Below are positions 10,295 through 22,045 of a stretch of DNA of 56,075 bases, one piece after another. The translations under genes were made by a program, and so were the position numbers. Numbering within the stretch: position 1 is the stretch's first letter; each line of letters opens with the position of its first letter. The DNA is from Acinetobacter sp. Ac_5812 (GTDB lineage Bacteria > Pseudomonadota > Gammaproteobacteria > Pseudomonadales > Moraxellaceae). The notes under the pieces were generated by a model. That model had not been told where the DNA came from. It did no database searches and worked only from the letters and a program-made list of their open reading frames with translations. Where the stretch lies: contig NZ_LXUK01000015.1 of NCBI RefSeq assembly GCF_013072695.1, positions 1-56,075 of the forward strand. Reading direction: 5' to 3'.

Positions 10295-10852
10295 ATGAAT
10301 TCTTTAGATTTTATTTTTAATTTTGAACATATTCTACCAATCTTGGTACAAGAATATGGCTTATGGATTTATTTCATCCTTTTTCTGATTATTTTTTCAG
10401 AAACTGCTTTTGTTTTTATGTTCTTCTTACCCGGAGACAGTCTGTTACTCACTGTGGGTGCATTATGCTCTGTGGTTGAAATCATGCATCTTGGTTATAT
10501 GATCAGCTTACTGTTCTTTGCAGCAGCACTGGGCTATATGGTGAACTACCATATTGGTCGTCATTTTGGCGACCGTATTTTCAATATGAAATCACGCTTT
10601 ATTAAGCAAGAATATCTACAAAAAACCAATGTGTTCTTTCTAAAACACGGCGGAAAAACCATTTTGCTGGCTCGTTTTATTCCTTTTGCCCGTTCATTTG
10701 CGCCCTTAGCAGCAGGTTCAAGCAACATGAACTATAGCCATTTCGTTATTTATAACATCTTGGGTGCATTACTGTGGATCAGCGTCTTGGTCACTGCTGG
10801 ATACCTGTTCGGCCATGCTTTGATTCAAGTGAGTGACTTTGTCGAAAGTTAA
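10295..10852 (+). CDS. DedA/VTT-domain membrane protein
   Basis: An inner-membrane protein of 185 aa from the DedA family, which is linked to lipid-carrier flipping and envelope homeostasis. Typical features are a membrane-embedded acidic segment with FFLPGDSLL (about residues 43-51), a GRHFGD motif, and LARFIPFARSFAPLAAG (about 125-141), where the RF.P..R motif is diagnostic. About four or five hydrophobic segments are visible. It stands alone. Substrate and subfamily cannot be told from sequence. Confidence 0.88.
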   Translation: MNSLDFIFNFEHILPILVQEYGLWIYFILFLIIFSETAFVFMFFLPGDSLLLTVGALCSVVEIMHLGYMISLLFFAAALGYMVNYHIGRHFGDRIFNMKSRFIKQEYLQKTNVFFLKHGGKTILLARFIPFARSFAPLAAGSSNMNYSHFVIYNILGALLWISVLVTAGYLFGHALIQVSDFVES

Positions 10853-10966
10853 TAAACACTTTTGCTGACAGCAATCTGATTATTCATTCATTTCAAGCTT
10901 AAATAGATCATTGATAGGTAGGCGATTTCATCGACTACCTTTTTTTAATCATTTTATTCAGTGTAA

Positions 10967-10982
10967 GGTTTCACGTGGAACG
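10967..10982. other. parS-like site 1
   Basis: GGTTTCACGTGGAACG matches the ParB-binding parS consensus TGTTTCACGTGAAACA across its 14-bp core, with mixed TTTC and GGAA arms. It is intergenic, about 8 kb from oriC. Confidence 0.8.
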
Positions 10983-11000
10983 TAAAAAACAATAGTAAAT

Positions 11001-11019
11001 AATAATGAAAATAATTATC
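11001..11019. promoter_or_regulatory. Fur-box-like site
   Basis: The 19 bp here match the consensus GATAATGATAATCATTATC at 16 positions by hand alignment. The site lies 78 bp before the PepSY membrane protein gene, a family often repressed by Fur in iron-replete cells. Confidence 0.5.
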
Positions 11020-11067
11020 AATAAAAATAAAATCACTTCATAAAACCACAAATCTTAAGGAAGCCCA

Positions 11068-11100
11068 ATGCACTCATCCTCATTGGAAAATCAGTTATGA
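11068..11100 (+). CDS. ten-codon leader ORF overlapping the PepSY gene
   Basis: ATG at 11068, peptide MHSSSLENQL, stop TGA at 11098-11100. The stop overlaps the ATG of the next gene (11097) as ATGA. It has a good ribosome-binding site (TTAAGGAAG) about 7 nt before its ATG, while the next gene has only a weak one. This is the usual layout for translational coupling. It was found by reading, and whether it is translated is inference. Confidence 0.4.
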   Translation: MHSSSLENQL

Positions 11101-12254
11101 AGCAAACAGCAACTGCCATTAAAAAAACCAACTCGCGCTGGTTTCGCATTAACTTATGGATTCATCGCTGGGTCAGTTTGGTGATTGTAGTGCCCTTTGC
11201 GATTTTATCCATCACAGGGGTCATTCTGATTTTCCATGAAGAGATTGATCACGCACTTGGTGTCGAGCCCATGGCTCTACATTCTTCTTTACAACAACAA
11301 CGACCGCTAGCCGACTCAATCACGACTGCACAGAGAACCTACCCTACTGAGCAGATTATCAGCACAGGCTATGACCCTGAGCATCATCCTGGTGTACTCC
11401 TCATCGGGATGGCGAAACCTGAACAAAGCTTTGAACAAGCGCGTTGGTTGTTTGCAGATATTGGTTCTGCAACGCTGATTGATCGACCAAATGAACGAGA
11501 TACTTTGACTGGCTTCTTACTGGAACTGCATGCCAACTGGTTTCTAGGTTTTATTGGACAATTGATTGGGGCACTGATTGCTTTGTTAGTGTTCTTATCT
11601 TTGGTTTCTGGCTTGGTAGTCTATGCCCCTTATGTGAAAAAATTCTTTTTGGGCATTATTCGTTTTAGAAAGGGTCAGCGACTATTACAGCTCGACCTAC
11701 ATAATTTAATTGGCTCTGCAATCCTCGGTTGGGCCTTGGTCGTGACCTTAACTGGATTTCTACTGGGTTTTGGTACGGTTGCGATTGGAGTTTGGCAAAT
11801 GACTGAACTGAAAGCTCTCCAAGACAAATATCAGCATGCCAGTGTGATTCATCCAAATTTAAGCATTGATCAGATCTATGCCGCTGCCCAGCAAGGTCAA
11901 ACAGATTGGCACCCCACCAGTGTGTTCTACCCTAAAACAGAATACGCCACCCAAGGTCACTATATGGTGTTACTACAAGGCAATGAGGGCTTAAAAGAGA
12001 AGATGCTAAAAGTCGCCTTGGTCAATGCAGAAACAGGACAAGTCGATACTATTGAAGAATTACCGACCTATCTGAAAGCCATCTTACTGTCACAACCACT
12101 GCATTTTGGCAATTACGGCGGCATGCCCCTCAAGATCTTATGGAGTCTATGTACCTTACTCACCTTATTTATCACTTTAAATGGCGCATGGTTATGGTGG
12201 GCAAAACGCCAACAAAAAGGCTTAAAAGGAGTCAACAATGCAACTGTGGAATAA
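11097..12254 (+). CDS. PepSY-associated membrane protein (PiuB-like)
   Basis: 385 aa with four main hydrophobic segments (about residues 25-50, 145-180, 200-235, 345-370). The opening WFRINLWIHRWVSL is typical of PepSY-associated TM proteins, some of which are inner-membrane reductases or accessory proteins of siderophore uptake. Conserved membrane histidines (LWIHRW, LELHANWF, LDLHNLIG) could bind heme. An upstream Fur-like site supports a role in iron. No TonB-dependent receptor is adjacent. The next small gene overlaps its 3' end by 17 bp, so the two are likely co-expressed. Confidence 0.82.
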   Translation: MKQTATAIKKTNSRWFRINLWIHRWVSLVIVVPFAILSITGVILIFHEEIDHALGVEPMALHSSLQQQRPLADSITTAQRTYPTEQIISTGYDPEHHPGVLLIGMAKPEQSFEQARWLFADIGSATLIDRPNERDTLTGFLLELHANWFLGFIGQLIGALIALLVFLSLVSGLVVYAPYVKKFFLGIIRFRKGQRLLQLDLHNLIGSAILGWALVVTLTGFLLGFGTVAIGVWQMTELKALQDKYQHASVIHPNLSIDQIYAAAQQGQTDWHPTSVFYPKTEYATQGHYMVLLQGNEGLKEKMLKVALVNAETGQVDTIEELPTYLKAILLSQPLHFGNYGGMPLKILWSLCTLLTLFITLNGAWLWWAKRQQKGLKGVNNATVE

Positions 12255-12414
12255 GTTAAGTGTCTTATGGCTACTGGCTTTATGCAGTATTTTAGGAATT
12301 GTTGGCATGCTGCTGATGGATGGTATTGCAGATGTTATTTTTTTGATCATTACCCTACTCCCTCTATTGGTTGCAGGATGGAGGGCTTATCTTTTACAGC
12401 GCGGTAAAAGATAA
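12238..12414 (+). CDS. small membrane protein, 58 aa
   Basis: A short ORF from the ATG at 12238, beginning MQLWNKLSVLWLLALC, with an AAGGAG ribosome-binding site 6 nt upstream. It overlaps the end of the PepSY gene by 17 bp in another frame. Two hydrophobic segments (about residues 8-27 and 31-48) predict a two-helix membrane protein with a basic C-terminus (QRGKR). I do not recognise a family. Overlap, a strong ribosome-binding site and full use of the gap before gyrB support it as real, perhaps a subunit or helper of the PepSY protein. Confidence 0.7.
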   Translation: MQLWNKLSVLWLLALCSILGIVGMLLMDGIADVIFLIITLLPLLVAGWRAYLLQRGKR

Positions 12415-12426
12415 GCTCTTTTGTTT

Positions 12427-14924
<2,498 letters not shown>

Positions 14925-14961
14925 CTAGTAATATTGGTCTATTTAAAGATGAAAAATAAAA

Positions 14962-16044
14962 TTATGGTGCAGCAAGACTGACTTGACCGTGAACAACGTG
15001 GAATAATTGAAAAGAAATCGACAAATCCTGTAAGTGTTTTAATACCGACGCATGGTCTAAGGTGGTCATAAAAACTTGACTTCCTAACTGACTCAATCGC
15101 TCAATTAAACGTTGTTGTGCAGTCTCATCTAACTCTGCTGTCAGATCATCTAATAATACCACAGTTTCCTTATTACTCGCATGTAGCATTGCAATTTGTG
15201 ACAGTTTTAATGCCATGATTAACAACTTTTTTTGCCCGCGAGAGAGCACATCATCGGCATTGCCAAAAGGCGTTTTTAAACGTAAATCAGCGCGATGCGG
15301 ACCGTACTCGGTATAACGTCGATCGAGGTCTTTTTGATGCTGCTGAACCAAGTCCTGCAATAGACCTTGCTCAGTATGAAAACCCGGATTGTACTCCAGT
15401 TCAATCTCAAGATTAGGTAGAAGTTGCTTTAAATCCTCATGGAAAAATTGATTCCATTGTTCAACAATACTGACCCGTTGTGAATGCAGCATTTCACCAT
15501 AATCACTGAGCATTTTATTCCAAGGCTCCAAATCAGCCAAAGTCAGATTGCGCCGTGTCTTGAGCAAACTATTGCGTTGTTTGAGTGCCCGAGAATAATA
15601 CTGCCATGCAAAATAAAACTCAGGTTCCACGTGGAACATTAACCAATCTAATAACTGTCGCCGAGGCTTTGCACCATGGTCAATTATATCGGTACTCTGT
15701 GGATCGATATGCTGTAAAGGCAATAATTTTGCCAGTTGACCTTGTGTCGCAATGGTATCGCCATTGACCTTAATCACCTGTTCGCCCGAAGCCAACTTTT
15801 GCATACCAATGCGTTCACTGGCAGATTGCGCAAATACAATCGCATCTCCAGCGTCATATTGAATGTAATGTTTTGGAATATGGGTACGAAATGAACGACC
15901 TGTTGCCAGTAAATGAATGGACTCGAGAACTGAAGTTTTGCCAGAACCATTTGCGCCGTAAAAAATATTAAACGGTTGCAACTCATGGAGCGCAACCGTT
16001 TTTAAATTACGTACACGTTCGATATTTAAACGCGTGATTTGCAT
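14962..16044 (-). CDS. recF: DNA replication and repair protein RecF
   Basis: SMC-like ATPase that loads RecA at single-strand gaps in the RecFOR pathway. Walker A GANGSGKT is at residues 30-37, the signature [14 protein letters not shown] lies near 265-280, and Walker [13 protein letters not shown] near 305-315. Length (360 aa) is normal. It follows dnaN by 23 bp and probably shares its transcript. A perfect parS-type palindrome is embedded in its coding sequence at 15623-15638. Confidence 0.96.
   Translation of the reverse strand: MQITRLNIERVRNLKTVALHELQPFNIFYGANGSGKTSVLESIHLLATGRSFRTHIPKHYIQYDAGDAIVFAQSASERIGMQKLASGEQVIKVNGDTIATQGQLAKLLPLQHIDPQSTDIIDHGAKPRRQLLDWLMFHVEPEFYFAWQYYSRALKQRNSLLKTRRNLTLADLEPWNKMLSDYGEMLHSQRVSIVEQWNQFFHEDLKQLLPNLEIELEYNPGFHTEQGLLQDLVQQHQKDLDRRYTEYGPHRADLRLKTPFGNADDVLSRGQKKLLIMALKLSQIAMLHASNKETVVLLDDLTAELDETAQQRLIERLSQLGSQVFMTTLDHASVLKHLQDLSISFQLFHVVHGQVSLAAP
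15623..15638. other. parS-like site 2, inside recF
   Basis: GGTTCCACGTGGAACA contains the perfect 14-bp palindrome GTTCCACGTGGAAC, a known parS variant. Translated on the minus strand it must also encode RecF residues, so both functions are kept. Confidence 0.8.
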
Positions 16045-16067
16045 GCTTTAAAACTCAAATCTCGCCA

Positions 16068-17216
16068 TTAAACTCGCATTGGCATCACAACATAGGTTTG
16101 ATCAGGATGGGCTGGATCTTGGACAAGCACCGATTGATTGGCTTCGCTCATGCTCATTTTCACATCATCACCATCCAGTACACCGAGTACTTCAAGAATA
16201 TATTGTGCATTAAATGACATTTCTAAGGGTGCATCTTGATATTGAATTGCAATATCTTCTACTGCTTCATCCTGTTCTGGGTTATTGGCGCGTAACTGTA
16301 ATGAATCTTGATTAAAATTCAAGAAAACACCACGCAGTTTTTCATTACTTAAAATAGCAACACGCTGCAACGACTGTTTAAACACATCATGTGCAATAAA
16401 CACATGCTTATCACCATTTTTTGGAATAACACGGCGATAATCTGGGAATTTTCCATCAATTAACTTCGTCGTGAAACGAACGGTAATATCACCCTGCTCT
16501 TTATCACGGCTTGGCGTATTAATGGTAACATTCAACAACTCACGACCAATCAACAGAGTCAATTGTTCATCTTCAAGGCTCAGTAAACGTTGTAATTCAC
16601 CTACGGCCTTACGCGGAACAATGGCCTGCATCGGCGCTGCTGCTGTTGAAGAAGCCAAAACTTCACACAAAGCTAAACGATGTCCATCAGTAGTTACTGT
16701 ACGTAATTGATTTTGATCAATTTCAAGTAAAGTACCGGTCAGGTAAAAACGGACATCTTGTACAGCCATCGCAAAGGCGGTTTTTTCAAATAAACGCTTC
16801 AATTCGCGTTGCGTTACCTGAACTTGTGTCCCTTGGCTATTTTCAGTAGTTAACAATGGATAATCTTCAGCAGGAAGTGTACCCAAAACGAAACGGCTAT
16901 TGCCCGATTTTAAAATACAACGTTGATCTTCAGTAATTTGCAGATCAATCAAGGCTGCTGTCGGAAGAGATTTACAAATTTCGACCAGTTTACGTGCAGG
17001 AACCGTGGTTTCACCCGCTTCCAAGCAAGCACCTTCTGCTAACGTGGTGCTGGCAACCAATTCAACTTCCAAGTCAGAACCTGTAATGGTTAAAGCCTGT
17101 TGTGTGGTTTGAATTTTAACGTTTGAAAGAATATTCAAGGTATGACGGCGTTCAACAGCCCCCACCACATGGGATAAAACATTGACTAAACTTTCTTTAG
17201 CGATTTTCAAACGCAC
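16068..17216 (-). CDS. dnaN: DNA polymerase III beta sliding clamp
   Basis: 382 aa processivity clamp that encircles DNA as a dimer and tethers polymerase III. The start MRLKIAKESLVNVL and the end YVVMPMRV are characteristic; the C-terminal MPMR(L/V) binds at the partner groove. Three clamp domains are implied by length. The start codon is GTG at 17216 with AGAGG about 8-9 nt upstream. It lies 90 bp downstream of dnaA. Confidence 0.97.
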   Translation of the reverse strand: MRLKIAKESLVNVLSHVVGAVERRHTLNILSNVKIQTTQQALTITGSDLEVELVASTTLAEGACLEAGETTVPARKLVEICKSLPTAALIDLQITEDQRCILKSGNSRFVLGTLPAEDYPLLTTENSQGTQVQVTQRELKRLFEKTAFAMAVQDVRFYLTGTLLEIDQNQLRTVTTDGHRLALCEVLASSTAAAPMQAIVPRKAVGELQRLLSLEDEQLTLLIGRELLNVTINTPSRDKEQGDITVRFTTKLIDGKFPDYRRVIPKNGDKHVFIAHDVFKQSLQRVAILSNEKLRGVFLNFNQDSLQLRANNPEQDEAVEDIAIQYQDAPLEMSFNAQYILEVLGVLDGDDVKMSMSEANQSVLVQDPAHPDQTYVVMPMRV

Positions 17217-17306
17217 GATTTTATTCCTCTTACAACAGAAGCCGATATGAATGTTAGCAGTGTACTATGCTGCACTTAAAAAGTGTTTGCAACTCTGAAA
17301 AATAGA

Positions 17307-18704
17307 TTAACTTTGTAACAAGCGTAGTAAATTTTTATAGTCTTCATTAAAAATAGGGTCTTCTTCACGCAAGCTGACCACTTTTTCACAGGCATGCATC
17401 ACGGTACTGTGGTCACGACCACCAAAAGCCATACCAATTTCCGGAAAACTATCCCCAGTTAATTCACGTGCCAAACCCATGGCCAATTGACGTGGGCGTG
17501 CATAAATACGGGTACGTTTTGGACCAATCAATTCTTTGAGTGGAATTCGGAAGTATTCACTCACCACCCGCTGGATGTTTTCCACACTAATGGTCCGTGC
17601 ACGAATCGCCAAAACATCTTTTAACGACTCACGTACGACATCTAGGTCAATGACGGTCCCCTTGAAACGTGAAATCGCGACCACTTTATTCAGCGCACCT
17701 TCAAGCTCGCGTACGTTTGCAACCACTTGTTGTGCAATAAACAAAGCACAGTTCCGCGGTAAATCAACACCACTATTTTCAGCTTTTTTCAGCAAGATCT
17801 CGATACGGGTTTCGATATCTGGCGGTTCAACCCCAACAGATAAACCCCATGAAAAGCGAGAAACTAAACGTGGATCAAGTTCAGTGAGTTCTTTTGGATA
17901 ACGATCTGAGGTTAAAATAATTTGTTTAGACTCATCCAATAAAGCATTGAATGTATAGAAGAATTCAACAAGGCTTGCTTCTTTTCCTGCTAGTAAATGA
18001 ATATCATCGACCAACAATAAATCTAAAGAACGACAGTTTTTCTTAAATTCTTCAACCTTACCTTTTTGCAATGAACTGACAAAGTCCTGTACAAAACTTT
18101 CCGAAGTCATATACATCACACGTGCATTTGGCTTGGCTTGTAACAACGCATTGCCCACGGCCTGCATTAAATGGGTTTTACCTAGACCTGTCGGGCCATA
18201 CAAAAATAAAGGGTTGTGTTGTGAAGCGCCTAACTGGGTTAAAACTTTACGGCAGGTTTCAGCAGCCATTTGGTTAGAACGACCTTCAACAAACAAAGAG
18301 AAGGTAAATAATGGATTGAGTTGTCTTTTCTTCGGTATTTTAGTGACATTTTGACTGGGTTGAACCAAATCAGATTCTTTTTTTACTTTTGTTGGAACAG
18401 CAACAGGTGCGCTACTCAACGCTGCTGTTGTGGTTGCAGGTTGCTCATTAGAAGACAAAATTGTCCCAGGACGTGAATCAACCAGAATTTCAACCTGACG
18501 AACTCGGCCTTCCGACAATTGTTCCGCAAGAATAGAAATCAGTTCTAAATGGTTATCTTGAATATAACGCGTCCAATAGGGGTTCGGTGCGTATAAACGC
18601 ATCACACCATCAACCTCTTCAGCAACCAAAGGACGAATCCACATCGCAAAGACGTTATCAGATAGCTCTTGTCGCAAGCGAGTTAAGCAGTCTGTCCAGA
18701 GCAT
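17307..18704 (-). CDS. dnaA: chromosomal replication initiator DnaA
   Basis: 465 aa AAA+ initiator that binds DnaA boxes and opens oriC. Domain I is MLWTDCLTRLRQELS onward, the linker is near residues 85-130, Walker A GPTGLGKTHLMQAVGN near 170, Walker B LLLVDDIHLL near 230, and the domain IV signature GGRDHSTVMHACEKV near the C-terminus. The ATG at 18704 is chosen because GGGG lies 6 nt before it; the ATG at 18710 abuts that site. Its own upstream region is the origin. Confidence 0.98.
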   Translation of the reverse strand: MLWTDCLTRLRQELSDNVFAMWIRPLVAEEVDGVMRLYAPNPYWTRYIQDNHLELISILAEQLSEGRVRQVEILVDSRPGTILSSNEQPATTTAALSSAPVAVPTKVKKESDLVQPSQNVTKIPKKRQLNPLFTFSLFVEGRSNQMAAETCRKVLTQLGASQHNPLFLYGPTGLGKTHLMQAVGNALLQAKPNARVMYMTSESFVQDFVSSLQKGKVEEFKKNCRSLDLLLVDDIHLLAGKEASLVEFFYTFNALLDESKQIILTSDRYPKELTELDPRLVSRFSWGLSVGVEPPDIETRIEILLKKAENSGVDLPRNCALFIAQQVVANVRELEGALNKVVAISRFKGTVIDLDVVRESLKDVLAIRARTISVENIQRVVSEYFRIPLKELIGPKRTRIYARPRQLAMGLARELTGDSFPEIGMAFGGRDHSTVMHACEKVVSLREEDPIFNEDYKNLLRLLQS

Positions 18705-18710
18705 GTGCAT

Positions 18711-19305
18711 CCCCTATATATCCATTTTTTAAATTCAAAAATAAAAACCGTCACCCCTCATCTTTCAAAGGGGTCGCCATTCTAACCAAGTTATCCACAT
18801 CTGTCAGGACAATTTATGGGACTTTTGCTGAAAAAGACAGCATTCGTTTATAAATTTAAATTCAAAACCACATGTGCATAACTTTTTGCACAAGCTGTGG
18901 ATAGTTTTAAGCTCAAAGTTATCCACAAACTATAAAATTGATAAAAACATGCTTATCCACAGCATAACTTTATGTTTATTCATAAAAAAACATCACTTTC
19001 CACAGAATAAATGCGCCCTAATAAGAATAAATTTAAATTTTAAAATTTGAATTTACTTATAGGGTTTACTTGAATTGTGGATAACTGAGCATATCGAAAT
19101 TTAAATTCAAAATCCAAGAATTAAATTTAAATCAGAAGATGGATTGTTGATAAGCTTGTTTGTAAGCTGTGAATATAGACGAATACTGATATTATTTAAA
19201 TAGATAGCTTGTGTATATTTTTTGTTTTCAATAAAAGCATATAACTTCGAGCAGTTTTATTGCTTCAAAACAGAACAAAGAAAATGTAAAGTTTTTGATT
19301 TTTCA
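18711..19305. other. oriC: oriC: replication origin between dnaA and rpmH
   Basis: Gene-free and very AT-rich. DnaA boxes identical to TTATCCACA on either strand: 18791-18799, 18919-18927, 18953-18961, 19076-19084. Near-matches: TGTGGATAG at 18896-18904, TGTTGATAA at 19145-19153. Interspersed are AT-rich 12-mers of type TTTRAATTYAAA at 18728-18739, 18855-18866 and 19100-19111, with variants near 19032, 19046 and 19120. The stretch 19000-19075 is a plausible unwinding region. Position next to dnaA and the boxes make this the origin; the unwinding site is inferred. Confidence 0.9.
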
Positions 19306-19334
19306 TTGACAGCGTAAACATTGCGCAATAAAAT
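19306..19334 (+). promoter_or_regulatory. promoter of rpmH
   Basis: TTGACA at 19306-19311, a 17-nt spacer, and TAAAAT at 19329-19334, about 40 bp before rpmH. This is a near-consensus sigma-70 promoter for rpmH and the genes behind it. Confidence 0.85.
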
Positions 19335-19372
19335 CGCGGACCTTTATAGAAAGATCATTTTGGAGTTTCGAA

Positions 19373-19507
19373 ATGAAACGTACTTTCCAACCATCTGAAT
19401 TAAAGCGTAAACGCGTTCATGGTTTCCGCGCTCGTATGGCTACTAAAGCAGGTCGTCAAGTTTTAGCTCGTCGTCGTGCAAAAGGTCGTCATAGCTTAAC
19501 TGTTTAA
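19373..19507 (+). CDS. rpmH: 50S ribosomal protein L34
   Basis: 44 aa, beginning [18 protein letters not shown] and ending GRHSLTV, with the typical [19 protein letters not shown] pattern in the middle (split here as [10 protein letters not shown] and LARRRAKGR). GGAG lies 8 nt before the ATG. It is a structural protein of the large subunit and the first gene of the rpmH-rnpA-yidD-yidC unit. Confidence 0.97.
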
Positions 19508-19534
19508 TACTGTTAAGCTGACCAGACTTGGGTG

Positions 19535-19930
19535 ATGACACTTTACAGTTTCGGCACTGAATCTCGTATTCGTTGTGCCGCTGATTATAAAAGTGTATTT
19601 GATGGTGCGCTTTTTAAAGTGCATCAGCCCCATTTCCTTTTTTTAGCAAAATTAACCGAACAGCCGAAAAGCCGTTTGGGTATTGTCGTTGCTAAAAAAA
19701 AGGTGCGTCGTGCACATGAACGAAATCGAATAAAACGTCTTGCTCGGGAGAGCTTTCGTTTACATCAAGCGCAATTTAATGCTGATATCGATATTGTGGT
19801 GATGCCTAAAGTAGGTATAGAAGCAATCGCAAATCAAGAATTACATCAACAATTAGATTTTGCTTGGCAAAAATTACAACGCTTAGCAAAGAAGCATTCC
19901 AAAGTCGTTGTGACATCCCTCCAAAATTAG
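19535..19930 (+). CDS. rnpA: ribonuclease P protein component
   Basis: Protein subunit of RNase P, which trims the 5' leader from pre-tRNAs. 131 aa from the ATG at 19535; a GTG just upstream at 19532 is also possible and neither has a strong ribosome-binding site. The RNR motif [16 protein letters not shown] and [13 protein letters not shown] identify the family. It lies 27 bp after rpmH, the usual order. Confidence 0.94.
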   Translation: MTLYSFGTESRIRCAADYKSVFDGALFKVHQPHFLFLAKLTEQPKSRLGIVVAKKKVRRAHERNRIKRLARESFRLHQAQFNADIDIVVMPKVGIEAIANQELHQQLDFAWQKLQRLAKKHSKVVVTSLQN

Positions 19931-19939
19931 AGATCTCCA

Positions 19940-20263
19940 ATGGTACGTTTACTGCATTGGTTGATAAGATGTTACCAAATCGCAATTAGTCCATTATTGG
20001 GTCCTCGTTGTCGCTATATTCCCACTTGTTCGCAATATGCAATCGAAGCCTTGCAGACACATGGCGCGGTCAAAGGTGTATGGTTATCGACTAAGCGAAT
20101 TTGCCGTTGTCATCCTTGGGGTGGGTCAGGCTATGATCCAGTGCCTCGTAAAGCACTTCGTTTTATTTCGTTTCATCAAATAGATTCTCAAATGCATCAC
20201 GTTGCTGTACCCTTTCGTGATCGTTTATTCAAGCAAAATCTCTCTAACCATTTGGGATTATAG
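19940..20263 (+). CDS. yidD: membrane protein insertion efficiency factor YidD
   Basis: 107 aa, with the family core [18 protein letters not shown] and [18 protein letters not shown], and an N-terminal amphipathic stretch ([16 protein letters not shown]). YidD assists YidC in inserting inner-membrane proteins. It sits 9 bp after rnpA and 2 bp before yidC, as in most proteobacteria. The C-terminal tail of about 25 residues is less conserved. Confidence 0.94.
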   Translation: MVRLLHWLIRCYQIAISPLLGPRCRYIPTCSQYAIEALQTHGAVKGVWLSTKRICRCHPWGGSGYDPVPRKALRFISFHQIDSQMHHVAVPFRDRLFKQNLSNHLGL

Positions 20264-20265
20264 AT

Positions 20266-22026
20266 ATGCAACAATGGGCCAGATTTGCAATTCTTGGAGC
20301 CATGTTTGTTACCGCATATTTGCTTATTTTGGCTTGGCAAAAAGATTATGGTCATGCTGCACCAGCACCGCAACAACAAGCGGCTGCTGTGACTGCACAT
20401 GAAGTATCTGCAGATTTGCCAAATGCTCAAAATGCAACAGCGGCTTCAGACTTGCCACAAGCAAATGTGACTGCATCACAAGCCACAGAACATAATACAT
20501 CTGTGAGTCAGCAACTGATTTCAGTACAAACTGATCTTTATCATCTGTGGATCAATCCAAAAGGTGGTGATATCGTCCGTATTGAATTGTTAAGCCATGA
20601 TGAAAGCAAAGACAGCGACAAACCGTTTGTCATGCTGGAAAGCGATGCGAAACGTACTTACGTCGCTCAATCTGGTTTAATTGGTTTAAATGGACCAGAT
20701 AGCAGCCGTGGCGGTCGTCCAATGTATGATGTTGAAAAAACAGCATACACTTTGGCAGATGCGAAAAGCGTTGCGTCGAAAGATGGTAAAACACAGCAAG
20801 TGTTGACTGTGCCGTTGGTATTTAAAACACCTGAAGGTGTGGAAGTGATCAAATCGTTCACCTTCACGCAAGGCGATTACCCAATTACCGTTAAACATCA
20901 AGTCATTAACCGCAGTCAGCAAAGCTGGCAAGGTCAAATGTTTGGTCAATTAAAGCGTGATAATTCGGATGACCCTGGTAAGTCTTCACAAGGTATTTTC
21001 ACCTTGGGTACTTATCTTGGTGGCGCTTGGGGTACACCAGATGCGCATTATAACAAGTTAAAATTTACCAACTTTAATGACGAAAAATTAAATGTTGAAG
21101 CCAAAGGCGGCTGGGTTGCCATGGTTCAGCATTATTTTGTGAGCGCATGGATTCCTGGGAACTTAAAACTGACTCAGGCCGATGGTCAGCCATATAATGC
21201 AAAATTAGAGTCACGTCAGTCTACGGACGGCATGAATATCATGGGCTTCACCTCTCCAGTGATCAATGTACCTGCAGGTACCTCAATGGAAGTGGATGCT
21301 AAGCTTTATTCTGGTCCGAAAGTTCAGTCTGAGCTGAAAGATTTGGCTGATGGTTTAAACCAAACTGTAGATTATGGTTGGTTATGGCCAATTGCGAAAT
21401 TATTGTTCTTGGGCTTGCAATTCTTCCATAACATTATTGGTAACTGGGGCTGGTCAATTATCTTATTGACGATCTTGGTGAAGTTGATTTTATGGCCACT
21501 TTCTTCAAAAAGTTATCGTTCGATGGCGAAAATGCGTGTGATTGCACCAGAAATGCAACGCATGAAAGAAGAATTTGGTGAAGACCGCATGCGTTTCTCG
21601 CAAGAAATGATGGCCTTATACAAGCGTGAACAAGTCAACCCATTGTCTGGTTGCTTGCCATTGCTGTTACAAATGCCGATTTTCTTAGCCTTGTATTGGG
21701 TATTGATGGAATCCGTTGAACTCCGTCATGCACCGTGGTTAGGCTGGATTCAAGATTTATCTGCGATGGATCCATGGTTTATCTTGCCGTTGATCATGGG
21801 TGTGACTATGTTCGTTCAGCAAATGCTGAACCCACAACCGACTGATCCAATGCAGGCCAAAGTGTTCCGTATCATGCCTATCATGTTTACGGTATTCATG
21901 TTGTTCTTCCCTGCGGGCTTAGTGCTTTACTGGATCGTCAACAACAGTATTACCATTTTGCAACAATGGTTTATTAACAAAGGTGTCGAAAAAGACCGTC
22001 TCAACAAGGTTGAGCCGAGCGCTTAA
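20266..22026 (+). CDS. yidC: membrane protein insertase YidC
   Basis: 586 aa insertase for inner-membrane proteins. There is an N-terminal transmembrane anchor (residues 5-24), a large periplasmic beta-domain (about 80-360), then the conserved five-helix core with WGWSIILLTILVKLILWPLSSKSYRSMAKM (given here in part as LTILVKLILWPLSSKSY), the CLPLLLQMPIFLALYWVL helix and a C-terminal LYWIVNNSITILQQWFI helix. A QA-rich linker near residues 27-80 is variable. Part of the rpmH operon. Confidence 0.96.
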   Translation: MQQWARFAILGAMFVTAYLLILAWQKDYGHAAPAPQQQAAAVTAHEVSADLPNAQNATAASDLPQANVTASQATEHNTSVSQQLISVQTDLYHLWINPKGGDIVRIELLSHDESKDSDKPFVMLESDAKRTYVAQSGLIGLNGPDSSRGGRPMYDVEKTAYTLADAKSVASKDGKTQQVLTVPLVFKTPEGVEVIKSFTFTQGDYPITVKHQVINRSQQSWQGQMFGQLKRDNSDDPGKSSQGIFTLGTYLGGAWGTPDAHYNKLKFTNFNDEKLNVEAKGGWVAMVQHYFVSAWIPGNLKLTQADGQPYNAKLESRQSTDGMNIMGFTSPVINVPAGTSMEVDAKLYSGPKVQSELKDLADGLNQTVDYGWLWPIAKLLFLGLQFFHNIIGNWGWSIILLTILVKLILWPLSSKSYRSMAKMRVIAPEMQRMKEEFGEDRMRFSQEMMALYKREQVNPLSGCLPLLLQMPIFLALYWVLMESVELRHAPWLGWIQDLSAMDPWFILPLIMGVTMFVQQMLNPQPTDPMQAKVFRIMPIMFTVFMLFFPAGLVLYWIVNNSITILQQWFINKGVEKDRLNKVEPSA

Positions 22027-22045
22027 GTTCGAACTTTTACTGAAT

